Shown one piece after another: positions 35,327 to 43,965 of a stretch of DNA of 64,000 nucleotides. This DNA comes from Domibacillus indicus. GTDB taxonomy: Bacteria > Bacillota > Bacilli > Bacillales > Domibacillaceae. The position numbers and the translations under genes are program-made. The stretch spans positions 1-64,000 of the forward strand of contig NZ_JAMBOO010000012.1 of the NCBI RefSeq assembly GCF_023715895.1, given 5' to 3'. The notes under the pieces were generated by a model. That model was given only the letters and a program-made list of their open reading frames with translations, searched no databases and had not been told where the DNA came from. Every line of letters begins with the position of its first letter. Position 1 is the stretch's first letter.

Positions 35327-35641
35327 ATGATTTACACAGAACAGCAAATGTCTAAAAGCTATGCAAATCAAGATCATCAGCTGAAAAAAGAAGAAGACGT
35401 AGAACAATTAATTGCCCAAAATATTATTCGCCGGAGAAAAAAGCTTGGCCTTACGCAAAAGCAGATGGCCGATCAGCTGAATACACAGCAAAGTGTCGTA
35501 TCAAGAATCGAAACAGGAAACCATAATTTAACCATTGCGAATCTAAAAGGAATTGCCGAGGTCCTCGAAACAGATGTCAGTTCCCTGGTGGCAAGGGAAA
35601 CAGGACTGACGCACAAACGATACAAACTTGTTAAAAGGTGA
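35327..35641 (+). CDS. XRE-family regulator
   Basis: A 104-aa DNA-binding protein with one Cro/C1 helix-turn-helix: LIAQNIIRRRKKLGLTQKQMADQLNTQQSVVSRIETG near residues 27-63, and LKGIAEVLETDVSSLV after it. The N-terminal 25 residues are polar. ATG 35327 has GGGGG 8 bases upstream; GTG 35309 is in frame but has no site. It lies divergent from the glycoside hydrolase gene and upstream of a toxin-antitoxin locus; no target is evident. Confidence 0.82.
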   Translation: MIYTEQQMSKSYANQDHQLKKEEDVEQLIAQNIIRRRKKLGLTQKQMADQLNTQQSVVSRIETGNHNLTIANLKGIAEVLETDVSSLVARETGLTHKRYKLVKR

Positions 35642-35733
35642 AAAGCCGAGTTGGCACTGGTGTATAGAACAAAAAATAAATGAATGTTTTTTCCTTACTT
35701 TCTTTGAAAACCAAGGCAGCCTTTCCGATAAGA

Positions 35734-35742
35734 TGATATAAT
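35734..35742 (+). promoter_or_regulatory. Extended -10 promoter of the toxin gene
   Basis: TGATATAAT is a perfect extended -10 (TG-N-TATAAT). No good -35 is seen. Confidence 0.5.
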
Positions 35743-35812
35743 AAAAGAACAATAGAACAGGTTTTCTCAATGGTGGTCAGCAAAATCCCCTTTACAGAAA
35801 GGGGGTGGCGCT

Positions 35813-35896
35813 GTGACAACTTTCGAATCACTCATGTTTGCAGTTAGTTTTGCAAGCCTCGTTGTAGCGATTTTGTCATTTAACCAAAAAAAATAA
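35813..35896 (+). CDS. Type I toxin, holin-like membrane peptide (TxpA/Hol_Tox type)
   Basis: A 27-aa peptide, MTTFESLMFAVSFASLVVAI followed by LSFNQKK, with the standard layout of the putative holin-like toxin family: a short N-terminus, one membrane helix and a short polar Lys tail after FNQ. The GTG start follows a very strong GGGGGTGG site. Such peptides insert in the membrane and stop growth unless their mRNA is neutralised by an antisense RNA. A promoter lies at 35734-35742, a plus-strand terminator at 35976-36012, and a minus-strand RNA overlaps the 3' half. Confidence 0.85.
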   Translation: MTTFESLMFAVSFASLVVAILSFNQKK

Positions 35897-36028
35897 TCCA
35901 CCATTGAGTTGAGCGCTCTGGTGGATTATCCCCTTAGACTGCTGACTCCCCATAAGGGAAGCCTGCTATTGGTAGGCCGATTTGATGTTACCAGCATCGA
36001 ATCGGCTTTTTTAATATAGCTGTTTGTT
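35886..36028 (-). ncRNA. Predicted antisense antitoxin RNA of the type I module
   Basis: On the minus strand an extended -10 TGTATACT lies at 36035-36042. About 140 bases downstream, a hairpin (AATCCACCA pairing with TGGTGGATT, 35895-35927) is followed by a long T run that overlaps the last codons of the toxin gene. The resulting RNA is fully complementary to the 3' end of the toxin mRNA, as in TxpA/RatA-type pairs. Start and end are estimated from these signals. Confidence 0.7.
35976..36012 (+). terminator. Terminator of the toxin mRNA
   Basis: GCCGATTTGATG pairs with CATCGAATCGGC (one mismatch), then six T. Confidence 0.8.
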
Positions 36029-36296
36029 ACCTTCAGTATACACGATCTTTTGAGAAAAGAGAAATAGAATACGCTTTTCTTTTCCTCTGCGTGGAGCATA
36101 ACTGCTTTGGCAGCTGAAAAAGGAGGAAGCTGAGCAATCAATCCCACTGCTTTCGATTAAAATAGGACTGAGCGGCTCTTTTATGGCTTTCTATACTTCC
36201 TAAATATAAAATTTACCAGCAAGCCTGGTTCAATCCGTTATAACATATATATAAAGATAATCTGCAAGGGAGGGGATCGATATACATAATGCCTTT

Positions 36297-37079
36297 TTGA
36301 GAAATGTCATTTTATTATCCTTATTTGTCTCTCTTCTTGTTTTCATACAGCTTCATCATTATTGGGGTATTGGGCTGTGGGCCGCTGCCGCTGTTTATTG
36401 GTTCTCGGTATTCGATCAAGCAGCGAAAAGGTTTGTTGTCACAACCCTTTTATTTGGGATCGGTTTTTATGCATATCTGATGTCAGCTCCTCAATGGGCG
36501 GAACAGTTTCAACTAAGGGAGCTGCAGATATTATTCAATAGAGGATCATTGGTTTTAATTTTGATCCCCTTATTTTGTTATTCTTTCTTTTCGCATTCTT
36601 CTTTTATAAAATATACAAAAAAACCAATGTGGCAGGAATTGATTCATTTTCCGTTTATCTGGTCAGGGTTTCACCAGACAAGCATCAAAGTCTTTTTAAT
36701 CATTGCCTTGGTGATCAATATTGCTTCCCTGGCACCCTTTATGGCTCGAAGCGGCTGGGGTTATTTTGAAGAAATCTGGCTTCTGCTGCTTATCTTTTCC
36801 GTTACAAACGCTTTGCTTGAAGAACTCATCTGGAGAGGAGCGCTGCTCAGCCGCTTTTCAGAACAACTAGGCGAGAAATGGGCCGTTGTCATAACAAGCA
36901 TAGGCTTTGGCTTGCAGCACTACTCTCTTGGCATTCCTTGGGCAGTATGTATTGCTTTTTCTATCGGCGGTGTGTTTTATGGAGGCATTACCGTTAAATC
37001 AGGAAGCATGATTCCTGCAATGGTTTGGCATTTTGTTTTAAATATATTGATGGTTTCAAGTGGTTTCATTCTAAATTAG
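36297..37079 (+). CDS. CPBP-family intramembrane protease (Abi/CAAX type)
   Basis: A 260-aa polytopic membrane protein with the CPBP motifs in order: EELIWRG (EExxxR), the GLQHYSLG histidine motif, then WHFVLN. These form the metal-independent glutamic-protease-like active site; roles in the family include bacteriocin self-immunity and peptide processing. The start is unclear. The TTG at 36297 lies over 20 bases from the AGGGAGGGG site. An ATG at 36289 is at a better distance but one base out of frame across a run of five T; one more T would join it, so a frameshift or sequence error is possible. Confidence 0.75.
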   Translation: MRNVILLSLFVSLLVFIQLHHYWGIGLWAAAAVYWFSVFDQAAKRFVVTTLLFGIGFYAYLMSAPQWAEQFQLRELQILFNRGSLVLILIPLFCYSFFSHSSFIKYTKKPMWQELIHFPFIWSGFHQTSIKVFLIIALVINIASLAPFMARSGWGYFEEIWLLLLIFSVTNALLEELIWRGALLSRFSEQLGEKWAVVITSIGFGLQHYSLGIPWAVCIAFSIGGVFYGGITVKSGSMIPAMVWHFVLNILMVSSGFILN

Positions 37080-37182
37080 GGAGGGCTTGAGATCTTATCT
37101 CGTGATCTCTGAGCTAACAAGGTTAACATACAGTAACTTAATAAAAATTAGTTTAGTACACGTATTTTAAAGGAGAAGTATC

Positions 37183-38052
37183 ATGAACGTGGCTGCTGCT
37201 ATTGATAAACTACAAAAAAGGTGTATTTACCTACAAGGAAAGAATGTCTCATTTCACATCCATTCTTGGGGGGCACATCCCAATCACCCAGATAACCCAC
37301 TTCACAAACACTCCTTTTTTGAGATCTGTTATGTATTTGACGGAACAGGTCTTTATGTTGAAGACGGTCAAAGCTATCCTCTGCAAAAAGGCGTGTTCTT
37401 CTGTTCACGCCCGGAAAAACTGCATAGAATTCATAAAGGAAAAAACCTTTCGCTTTTCTGGATTGGTTTTGAAGTAGATTTGTCGTCTTCAACAGAAAAA
37501 GGAGTTTCTCTTTTTAAAAAGCTTTCCGAAACGAATAATATCCTTATTCAGGATGCTGAAGATTCGCCGGCGTCTCTCTTATTAATAACATTAATGAAGC
37601 ACGGAAGCACATCCTGTTCAACCGACGTTTTGAACGCCCTTAGTCATTCTTTGTTACTTTCACTTCAGACGTTGTTTTGCGGAGCGGAGGAGGAAGAGAA
37701 CGAGAGCGATATGAGTCATGAAACAAAAGGCCGGATGCTGGTCAACCAGGCTCAGTTATTTATTAGAGACAATTTAAACAGGCCTCTTTCAATAAAAGAT
37801 GTAGCGCAATATCTGCATATATCAACCCGGCACCTATCCCGCTTATTTACTCATCATTTAGGGGTATCCTATACGGCTTTTATACGCCAAGAACGTGTTG
37901 ACGCGGCAGCAGAGATGCTTCGGATGACGAACCTGGATATTAAAATAATTTCGGAGCAATACTGTTTTTCATCAGTCCATTATTTTACTCGTGTGTTTCA
38001 AGAAGAAACGGGTTTAACCCCGGGAAAATACAGAAAACAAGCAAGCCTCTAA
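37183..38052 (+). CDS. AraC-family regulator with cupin sensor domain
   Basis: A 289-aa activator. The N-terminal cupin (residues 20-100: HNPLHKHSFFEICYVFDGTG-like strand, then YPLQKGVFFCSRPEKLHRI) should bind a sugar or polyol. The C-terminal pair of helix-turn-helices (from residue 190) contains SIKDVAQYLHISTRHLSRLFTHHLGVSYTAFI and YCFSSVHYFTRVFQEETGLTPGKYR. AAAGGAG precedes the ATG. It lies directly upstream of the inositol/sugar operon at 38397-42060 on the same strand and is the likely activator of its weak-minus-35 promoter. Confidence 0.9.
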   Translation: MNVAAAIDKLQKRCIYLQGKNVSFHIHSWGAHPNHPDNPLHKHSFFEICYVFDGTGLYVEDGQSYPLQKGVFFCSRPEKLHRIHKGKNLSLFWIGFEVDLSSSTEKGVSLFKKLSETNNILIQDAEDSPASLLLITLMKHGSTSCSTDVLNALSHSLLLSLQTLFCGAEEEENESDMSHETKGRMLVNQAQLFIRDNLNRPLSIKDVAQYLHISTRHLSRLFTHHLGVSYTAFIRQERVDAAAEMLRMTNLDIKIISEQYCFSSVHYFTRVFQEETGLTPGKYRKQASL

Positions 38053-38075
38053 GAACCCTTTAGAGGTCTTTTTTT
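38046..38075 (+). terminator. Terminator after the AraC gene
   Basis: CCTCTAA pairs with TTAGAGG, then TCTTTTTTT; the left arm overlaps the stop codon. Confidence 0.75.
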
Positions 38076-38127
38076 ATTCTTCATGTCCTTACATTATAAA
38101 AATTTAGTCTTTTCAGGACAAATACTT

Positions 38128-38142
38128 TGTAAGCGCTTTTCA
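38128..38142. promoter_or_regulatory. cre site (CcpA) of the sugar operon
   Basis: TGTAAGCGCTTTTCA fits the catabolite-responsive element consensus. It lies just upstream of a -10 TATACT (38144-38149), so CcpA bound here would block the promoter when preferred sugars are present. Confidence 0.8.
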
Positions 38143-38143
38143 T

Positions 38144-38149
38144 TATACT
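38144..38149 (+). promoter_or_regulatory. -10 element of the sugar operon
   Basis: TATACT without a recognisable -35 at 17 bases, as is usual for activator-dependent promoters. Confidence 0.45.
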
Positions 38150-38157
38150 CAATTTAA

Positions 38158-38171
38158 GTTAAGCACTTAAC
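38158..38171. promoter_or_regulatory. Palindrome GTTAAG-CA-CTTAAC after the promoter
   Basis: A perfect 6-bp inverted repeat with a 2-base centre immediately downstream of the -10. It may be a repressor operator; AraC-type activators usually bind direct repeats, so another regulator could be involved. The leader between here and 38397 shows no coding sequence. Confidence 0.4.
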
Positions 38172-38396
38172 CATTCAAGAAAAGGAGGGGAACTTTAGAA
38201 ATACGACCTTTACATCCAAGGTACATAATGGAAAGGTAGGTGGAGGATTTTTCTGTCTTCCAAATGCAAACAAGACAGGCTGCTGCCTGATGCATAAACA
38301 GATGATTACATACGTTGATGGATCTGAAAATAAGCCAGAGCAAATTCTCAGGTGAAAGAGCATCTACTACAACGCAGCCCATGGAGGTGGTTACAC

Positions 38397-39830
38397 ATGA
38401 GTAATCAAGTAATGAAGAAATCCATCAATCACAAAATGTATTTGCAAATTATTATGGTTTCCGCAACATTTGGAGGGCTTCTTTTCGGATATGACACAGG
38501 TGTGATCAATGGTGCTTTACCGTTTATGGAAAGGCCTGATCAGCTTAATCTCACACCGGTTACAGAAGGGCTTGTAACGAGTTCACTCCTGTTAGGAGCA
38601 GCATTTGGCGCCCTGATATGCGGGAGATTAGCAGATCGCTATGGACGCCGGAAAATGATCCTCAATTTATCCTTTTTATTCTTATTGGCATCACTTGGCA
38701 CTGCATTTGCTCCTAATGTTTCCATCATGGTTGTCTTTCGATTTTTACTTGGTCTTGCTGTTGGAGGAGCTTCCTCTATGGTCCCGGCCTTTTTAGCAGA
38801 AATGGCACCTCATGAAAAAAGGGGCCGAATGGTGACCATGAACGAATTTATGATTGTGGGCGGGCAGCTGCTGGCCTACGTCTTTAATGCCATTCTTGGT
38901 GTCACTATGGCGGATACTGGTCATGTTTGGCGGTATATGCTTGTTCTTTGTGCTATTCCAGCTTTAATCTTATTTGTTAGTATGCTCGTTGTACCAGAGA
39001 GTCCGCGGTGGCTGGCTTCAAAAGGAAAAAATACGGAAGCGCTGCGTGTTCTTAAGCAAATACGAGATGAGAAACGAGCGAAAGCGGAATTTCAAGAAAT
39101 TGAAGCAGCCGTAAAAAAAGATTCAGAGCTTGAAAAAGCCTCTTTAAAAGACTTTTCTGCTCCATGGCTGCGCCGTATTTTGCTTATTGGGATTGGTATT
39201 GCCATGGTGAATCAAATTACAGGTGTTAACTCCATCATGTACTACGGAACGCAAATTCTTGAAGAATCAGGCTTCGGCACGAAAGCGGCCTTAATCGCAA
39301 ACATTGCAAATGGACTTATTTCAGTCATCGCAGTCGTAGTCGGTATTTGGCTGGTTGGGAAGGTGAACCGGCGTCCTATGCTGATCATCGGTTTATCTGG
39401 AACCACAACGGCTCTTTTTCTGATTGCCATCTTCTCTATGGTACTCGATGGATCTGCAGCACTTCCGTATGTCGTACTTTCTTTGACCGTTCTGTTCCTT
39501 GCTTTTATGCAAGGCTGTGTTGGGCCGGTGACATGGTTAGTCATTGCAGAAATCTTCCCACAAAGATTAAGAGGTCTTGGTTCTGGTATAAGCATCTTTT
39601 TCCTCTGGATCATCAACTTTGTAATTGGTTTTGCTTTTCCGATATTACTAAGCTCTGTCGGTTTATCGGCTACATTCTTTGTTTTCGTAGCTCTAGGTTT
39701 ATTAGGAATCGGATTCGTATATAAATTTATGCCGGAGACAAATGGGCGTACACTTGAAGAGCTGGAAGAACATTTCCGCTCACAATCTAATAAAGGTGAT
39801 AAAAGGGATTCAATTGTTAAGGCAAGATAA
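38397..39830 (+). CDS. iolT: Sugar/inositol:proton symporter, MFS (IolT-like)
   Basis: A 477-aa, twelve-helix MFS sugar porter. Signatures: FGGLLFGYDTGVINGALPF in helix 1, GRLADRYGRRK in loop 2-3, PESPRWL after helix 6, QITGVNSIMYYG in helix 7 and PETNGRTLEELE at the end. It is closest in pattern to the myo-inositol transporter IolT, but xylose or other polyols are possible. ATG 38397 follows GGAGGTGG; an upstream in-frame ATG (38352) has no site. It is the first gene of a three-gene operon with an isomerase and a dehydrogenase. Confidence 0.85.
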   Translation: MSNQVMKKSINHKMYLQIIMVSATFGGLLFGYDTGVINGALPFMERPDQLNLTPVTEGLVTSSLLLGAAFGALICGRLADRYGRRKMILNLSFLFLLASLGTAFAPNVSIMVVFRFLLGLAVGGASSMVPAFLAEMAPHEKRGRMVTMNEFMIVGGQLLAYVFNAILGVTMADTGHVWRYMLVLCAIPALILFVSMLVVPESPRWLASKGKNTEALRVLKQIRDEKRAKAEFQEIEAAVKKDSELEKASLKDFSAPWLRRILLIGIGIAMVNQITGVNSIMYYGTQILEESGFGTKAALIANIANGLISVIAVVVGIWLVGKVNRRPMLIIGLSGTTTALFLIAIFSMVLDGSAALPYVVLSLTVLFLAFMQGCVGPVTWLVIAEIFPQRLRGLGSGISIFFLWIINFVIGFAFPILLSSVGLSATFFVFVALGLLGIGFVYKFMPETNGRTLEELEEHFRSQSNKGDKRDSIVKAR

Positions 39831-39858
39831 TAATAACTGTCTACTTTAAAAAGATAAT

Positions 39859-39872
39859 TGAAAGCGCTTCTA
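39859..39872. promoter_or_regulatory. Second cre-like site, inside the operon
   Basis: TGAAAGCGCTTCTA matches the cre core with one mismatch, between the transporter and isomerase genes. CcpA could act here as a roadblock. Confidence 0.6.
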
Positions 39873-39918
39873 ATTATAGGGACTTTGCATTCAGAACGAT
39901 TTAGAGGAGGGTTTTAAC

Positions 39919-40842
39919 ATGGGAGTTAAAATTGCAGGGGCACCGTGCTGCTGGGGAGTGGATGATCCAAAAAATCCATATCTTCCGCCATGGGAACGAG
40001 TGTTATATGAAGCATCACAAGCAGGCTACAAAGGCATTGAACTTGGTCCATACGGATATATTCCAATGGATATTGAGCGGGTACGGGCAGAGCTATCTAA
40101 AAACGATTTAAACATCATTGCGGGGACCATTTTTGATGATTTGGTATCGCCCTCTAACTTAGAGAACTTATTGCACCAGGTAGACGATATTTGTTCTCTG
40201 ATCACTAAACTTCCATTGTCACCCCCAGAAGAAGGACAAAAGTTTCCGACTCCTTATCTGGTGATTATTGATTGGGGACATGAGGAAAGGGATTATAAGG
40301 CAGGCAAGCCGGATGAAGCACAGCGACTATCTTCAGATGCCTGGACTACAATGATAACACATATACGGGCACTTGCCGATCGCGCCTGGACAAAATATGG
40401 CGTCCGTTCTGTGATTCATCCTCATGCGGGCGGCTACATTGAATTTGAAGATGAAATTAAACAGTTATTAGAAGATATACCTTATGAGACAGCCGGCCTT
40501 TGCCTGGATACGGGTCATCTTTATTACTCTAAAATGAACCCATACCAGTGGATTCAAGACTATGCAGACCGCTTAGACTACATTCATTTTAAAGATATTA
40601 ACCTCGATATTTACAACGAAGTGATGGGTGAGCATATCCGTTTCTTTGAAGCATGCGCCAAAGGCGTAATGTGCCCGATTGGACAAGGCATCATTGATTA
40701 CAATTCCATCCATAAGCTGTTAAAAGAAATTGGCTACCAAGGCTATATCACGATCGAGCAGGAACGGGATCCCCGTAATGCAGATACGAGTTTGCGAGAT
40801 GTGAAGCAAAGTGTCGACTATCTAAAAAGCGTAGGTTATTAA
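39919..40842 (+). CDS. Sugar phosphate isomerase/epimerase-type TIM barrel (IolE/IolI-like)
   Basis: A 307-aa xylose-isomerase-like TIM-barrel protein. APCCWGV at the start, GYKGIELGPYGY, then metal-ligand regions VIHPHAGGYIE, GLCLDTGHLYY, YIHFKDIN and ITIEQERD are as expected for the family. Relatives are inosose dehydratase (IolE), inosose isomerase and keto-sugar epimerases. With a Gfo/Idh-type dehydrogenase next door, oxidation of an inositol or sugar followed by isomerisation or dehydration is likely. GAGGAGGG precedes the ATG. Confidence 0.8.
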   Translation: MGVKIAGAPCCWGVDDPKNPYLPPWERVLYEASQAGYKGIELGPYGYIPMDIERVRAELSKNDLNIIAGTIFDDLVSPSNLENLLHQVDDICSLITKLPLSPPEEGQKFPTPYLVIIDWGHEERDYKAGKPDEAQRLSSDAWTTMITHIRALADRAWTKYGVRSVIHPHAGGYIEFEDEIKQLLEDIPYETAGLCLDTGHLYYSKMNPYQWIQDYADRLDYIHFKDINLDIYNEVMGEHIRFFEACAKGVMCPIGQGIIDYNSIHKLLKEIGYQGYITIEQERDPRNADTSLRDVKQSVDYLKSVGY

Positions 40843-40872
40843 CGAAAACATAAAAGAAGGGGAGTATGGCAA

Positions 40873-42060
40873 ATGATTAACGGCGAAAAAGTAATTCAAC
40901 AACCAATCCGCTGGGCGATGGTAGGAGGCGGGCGCGGAAGTCAAATTGGCTATATCCACCGCTCAGCTGCACTGCGTGATCACAACTTCAAACTTGTTGC
41001 AGGCGCTTTTGATATCGATGCAGAACGTGGCAAAGACTTTGGGGTAAACTTGCACGTTTCTCCAGAGCGCTGCTATCCTGACTATAAAACGATGTTTGAA
41101 GAAGAAGCAAAACGTGAGGACGGCATTCAAGCGGTTTCTATCGCTACGCCGAACGGCACGCATTATGCGATCTCTAAAGCAGCCCTGGAAGCAGGCCTGC
41201 ATGTGATCTGTGAAAAGCCGCTCTGCTTCACAACGGAAGAAGCACTGGAGCTTGAAATGTTAGCTAAAGCACAGAATCGCGTCGTCGGGATTACATACGG
41301 TTATTCCGGCCACCAAATGATCGAGCAGGCGCGCCAGTTAATCGCGAACGGTGAGTTAGGTGAAATTAGAATCGTGAATATGCAGTTTGCCCACGGCTTT
41401 CATTCGGGAGAAGTGGAAGAGCAAAATGCCAGCACAAAATGGCGTGTCGATCCTAAAATGGCTGGACCGAGCTATGTACTCGGCGATTTAGGAACACATC
41501 CGCTATTCTTGTCAGAAGTGATGCTGCCAAACATGAAAATCAAAAAGTTAATGTGTACACGCCAGAGCTTTGTTAAAAGCCGTGCGCCGCTTGAAGATAA
41601 TGCTTACACGATCATGGAATATGAAAATGGCGCAGTGGGCACAGTCTGGTCTTCCGCTGTGAATGCAGGCTCTATGCACGGACAAAAAATACGGGTGATT
41701 GGTTCTAAAGCAAGTATTGAATGGTGGGATGAACAGCCGAACCAGCTTCGTTTCGAAGTCCAGGGGCAGCCTGTACAGATTTTAGAACGCGGAATGGACT
41801 ACCTGTATCCACAAGCATTAGCAGACGATCGGATTGGCGGCGGCCATCCTGAAGGGTTATTTGAAGCATGGTCTAATCTGTATACTCGTTTTGCTAAAGC
41901 AATGGCAGCGTTGGACAATGGAGAAGAGATGAATGATGTTTGGTATCCAGGGATTGAAGCGGGTGTAGAAGGCGTTCGCTGGGTAGAGAACTGTGTACGC
42001 TCTGCTGATAATGGTTCTGTCTGGGTTGACTACCAGCACGAATTAAGCCCATCCAAATAA
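40873..42060 (+). CDS. Gfo/Idh/MocA-family dehydrogenase
   Basis: A 395-aa NAD(P)-dependent oxidoreductase. The Rossmann loop reads WAMVGGGRGSQIGYIHR, followed by IATPNGTHYAISKAALEAGLHVICEKPL (the catalytic Lys of EKP) and GDLGTHPLFL with the active-site Asp/His pair. Members oxidise inositols, glucosides or sugar acids; an inositol dehydrogenase role fits the operon but is inference. GAAGGGGAG precedes the ATG, 30 bases after the isomerase gene. Confidence 0.85.
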   Translation: MINGEKVIQQPIRWAMVGGGRGSQIGYIHRSAALRDHNFKLVAGAFDIDAERGKDFGVNLHVSPERCYPDYKTMFEEEAKREDGIQAVSIATPNGTHYAISKAALEAGLHVICEKPLCFTTEEALELEMLAKAQNRVVGITYGYSGHQMIEQARQLIANGELGEIRIVNMQFAHGFHSGEVEEQNASTKWRVDPKMAGPSYVLGDLGTHPLFLSEVMLPNMKIKKLMCTRQSFVKSRAPLEDNAYTIMEYENGAVGTVWSSAVNAGSMHGQKIRVIGSKASIEWWDEQPNQLRFEVQGQPVQILERGMDYLYPQALADDRIGGGHPEGLFEAWSNLYTRFAKAMAALDNGEEMNDVWYPGIEAGVEGVRWVENCVRSADNGSVWVDYQHELSPSK

Positions 42061-42071
42061 GAAGAGCGAAC

Positions 42072-42115
42072 AAAAAGCTGCCTGACAGTAGAATGGGACT
42101 TCAGGCAGCTTTTTT
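42072..42115 (+). terminator. Terminator of the sugar operon
   Basis: AAAAAGCTGCCTGA pairs with TCAGGCAGCTTTTT (14 bp). Confidence 0.9.
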
Positions 42116-42747
42116 GCTGCTACTTTTAGAAATAACGAAGAATAATTTTGCATAAAAGGGAATAATTATTCATTTTTGCGTAAAATATTTATTTATCACA
42201 AAGTTTGACCAATTTTGACCTTTTAACTAAAAGGACAGAACACGGCTTTCAAGACAAAAGAAACTGAACAGCATCGCTTATGTGCTGCACGTTGACTCGA
42301 AAGTTTTTTATCAATCATTGTAGAGAACTAGCTGAACACGATTTTGGTATAAAATAATCTTGTTTCTTCAGAAAAATAATGTTTGATTTTAAAATGAGCA
42401 TCCAGTGATCTGGTTTATGAAATCATGTTTGGATCAAGTTTTCTGTTTATCTTTTTGCGAACAAATGTTTCGTTATAGGGGATCGATAAAATGACATGAA
42501 CATGCTTAAAAGCCGATTTTTTAGGAACTCTGAAGAATTTCATGCATCATTTACGGCACACGGCCGGCTAAGTGTAGATAGCTAATGCGTAACTCATTCA
42601 AAGTAAAATCATTTAGCTCAAATCATTAAAAATATTTGCATGAAAAGCTGAATTTACCAAACGGATTGGGTATAATGAATATATACTATCTTTTCTTAAA
42701 AATTGAATTTTACGCAAAGTTGAAATTGATCGAAAGAGGTTTGAAAA
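42116..42747. other. 630-bp AT-rich gap upstream of xerS
   Basis: I see no gene here. It contains the palindrome GAATAATTATTC (42160-42171) and an 11-base inverted pair TTTGCGTAAAA (42174-42184) and TTTTACGCAAA (42709-42719) that brackets most of the gap, the second copy lying about 30 bases before xerS. Confidence 0.45.
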
Positions 42748-43863
42748 ATGGCTAATACACGTCAGCATCAATTACACGAAAAAAAATTAGAAGAATTAAT
42801 GAATATCATGCCGTTTTACGTGGTGGAATATGTGGATCAGAAACTGGGCAGCCGGTCTCCTTCTACTCTTTTAAATTATGTGCATGATTATAAGCTGTTT
42901 TTTGAATGGCTCATTGCAGAAGGCATTACCGACGTCAAAGAAATAAAAGATATACCCATGACCGTACTCGAAAACCTTAAATTGGTAGAAGCACAAGGAT
43001 TTATCCGCTTTCTGGAACGACGTGATATCCAAGTAAATAAACAGGATACGAAAAAAGCGGAAAAAGTATCGATTAATCGTAAAATCTCAGCACTTCGCTC
43101 TCTTTTTAAGTATTTAACGACGCAAACAGAAAATGAAGACGGCGAACCTTACTTTCACCGTAATGTCATGCTGAAAATTGAAGTCACCAAAGTAAAAGAA
43201 ACACTAAATGCCCGCGCTGCGCGTATTGCAACGAAAATCTTTCACCAGGATGACGATATTCGTTTCCTGGAATTCCTGAAGAATGACTATGAACAGGAAC
43301 TGCCTGCTGATTCACGTAAAGTTGTTTATTTTAAGCGGGATAAAGAACGGGATATTGCCATTCTTTCGCTTTTCCTCGGAAGCGGCATCCGGGTAAACGA
43401 GCTGTCTAATCTCCGCCTGCGGGACATGGACTTTGAAATGGGCCAAATCAGCGTTCTGCGTAAAGGAAATAAGCGGGACATTGTCGCAGTCATTCCCCAG
43501 GCAATGGATGACGTAAAAGCTTATCTCACCATCCGCAATGAGCGGTATAACGCAACCGGTGAAGATTATGAGTTCGTTTTTTTAACAAAAGTTAAAAATG
43601 AACCGCAGCCTCTCTCCAACCGGACCATTGAAGCCCTGGTGAAAAAGTATACGAAAGCATTTATGTCCAATAAATCGATGTCACCGCACAAACTGCGCCA
43701 TACGTTCGGTACAAATTTGATGGAAGAAACAAATGACATTCATCTGCTTATGATGCAGCTTGGCCACAGTACGACTTCGACCGCTGCGCTTTATACAAAT
43801 CCTGAGCAGGAAAAAGCACGTAAAGCGCTGAAAGAGTTAGGAGAAAAACGTAAAGAGCGTTAA
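42748..43863 (+). CDS. xerS: Tyrosine recombinase XerS-like
   Basis: A 371-aa site-specific recombinase. The N-terminal SAM-like core-binding domain (residues 25-150) precedes the catalytic domain with GSGIRVNELSNL (first Arg), HKLRHTFGT (His-x-x-Arg), LGHSTTSTAALYTN (His and the nucleophile Tyr). Length and sequence, including PFYVVEYVDQKL and SPSTLLNYVHDYKLFFEWL, match the XerS group known from streptococci, where it resolves chromosome dimers at a site next to its own gene. Bacilli normally use XerC/XerD for this, so its task here is open. AAAGAGGT precedes the ATG. Confidence 0.85.
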   Translation: MANTRQHQLHEKKLEELMNIMPFYVVEYVDQKLGSRSPSTLLNYVHDYKLFFEWLIAEGITDVKEIKDIPMTVLENLKLVEAQGFIRFLERRDIQVNKQDTKKAEKVSINRKISALRSLFKYLTTQTENEDGEPYFHRNVMLKIEVTKVKETLNARAARIATKIFHQDDDIRFLEFLKNDYEQELPADSRKVVYFKRDKERDIAILSLFLGSGIRVNELSNLRLRDMDFEMGQISVLRKGNKRDIVAVIPQAMDDVKAYLTIRNERYNATGEDYEFVFLTKVKNEPQPLSNRTIEALVKKYTKAFMSNKSMSPHKLRHTFGTNLMEETNDIHLLMMQLGHSTTSTAALYTNPEQEKARKALKELGEKRKER

Positions 43864-43929
43864 ACGTTGAATAAATAAGTGAAAGATTCGACATTGAGGT
43901 CTAGGAATGGAACATACCTGCATTCCGAA

Positions 43930-43965
43930 GGAGCCCCCGCCTCGGCAGCTTTATAGGCGGGCTCC
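43930..43965. terminator. Hairpin between convergent xerS and ogt
   Basis: GGAGCCCCCGCCT pairs with AGGCGGGCTCC (one bulge). There is no clear T run, and the right arm lies in the last codons of ogt. Confidence 0.45.
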
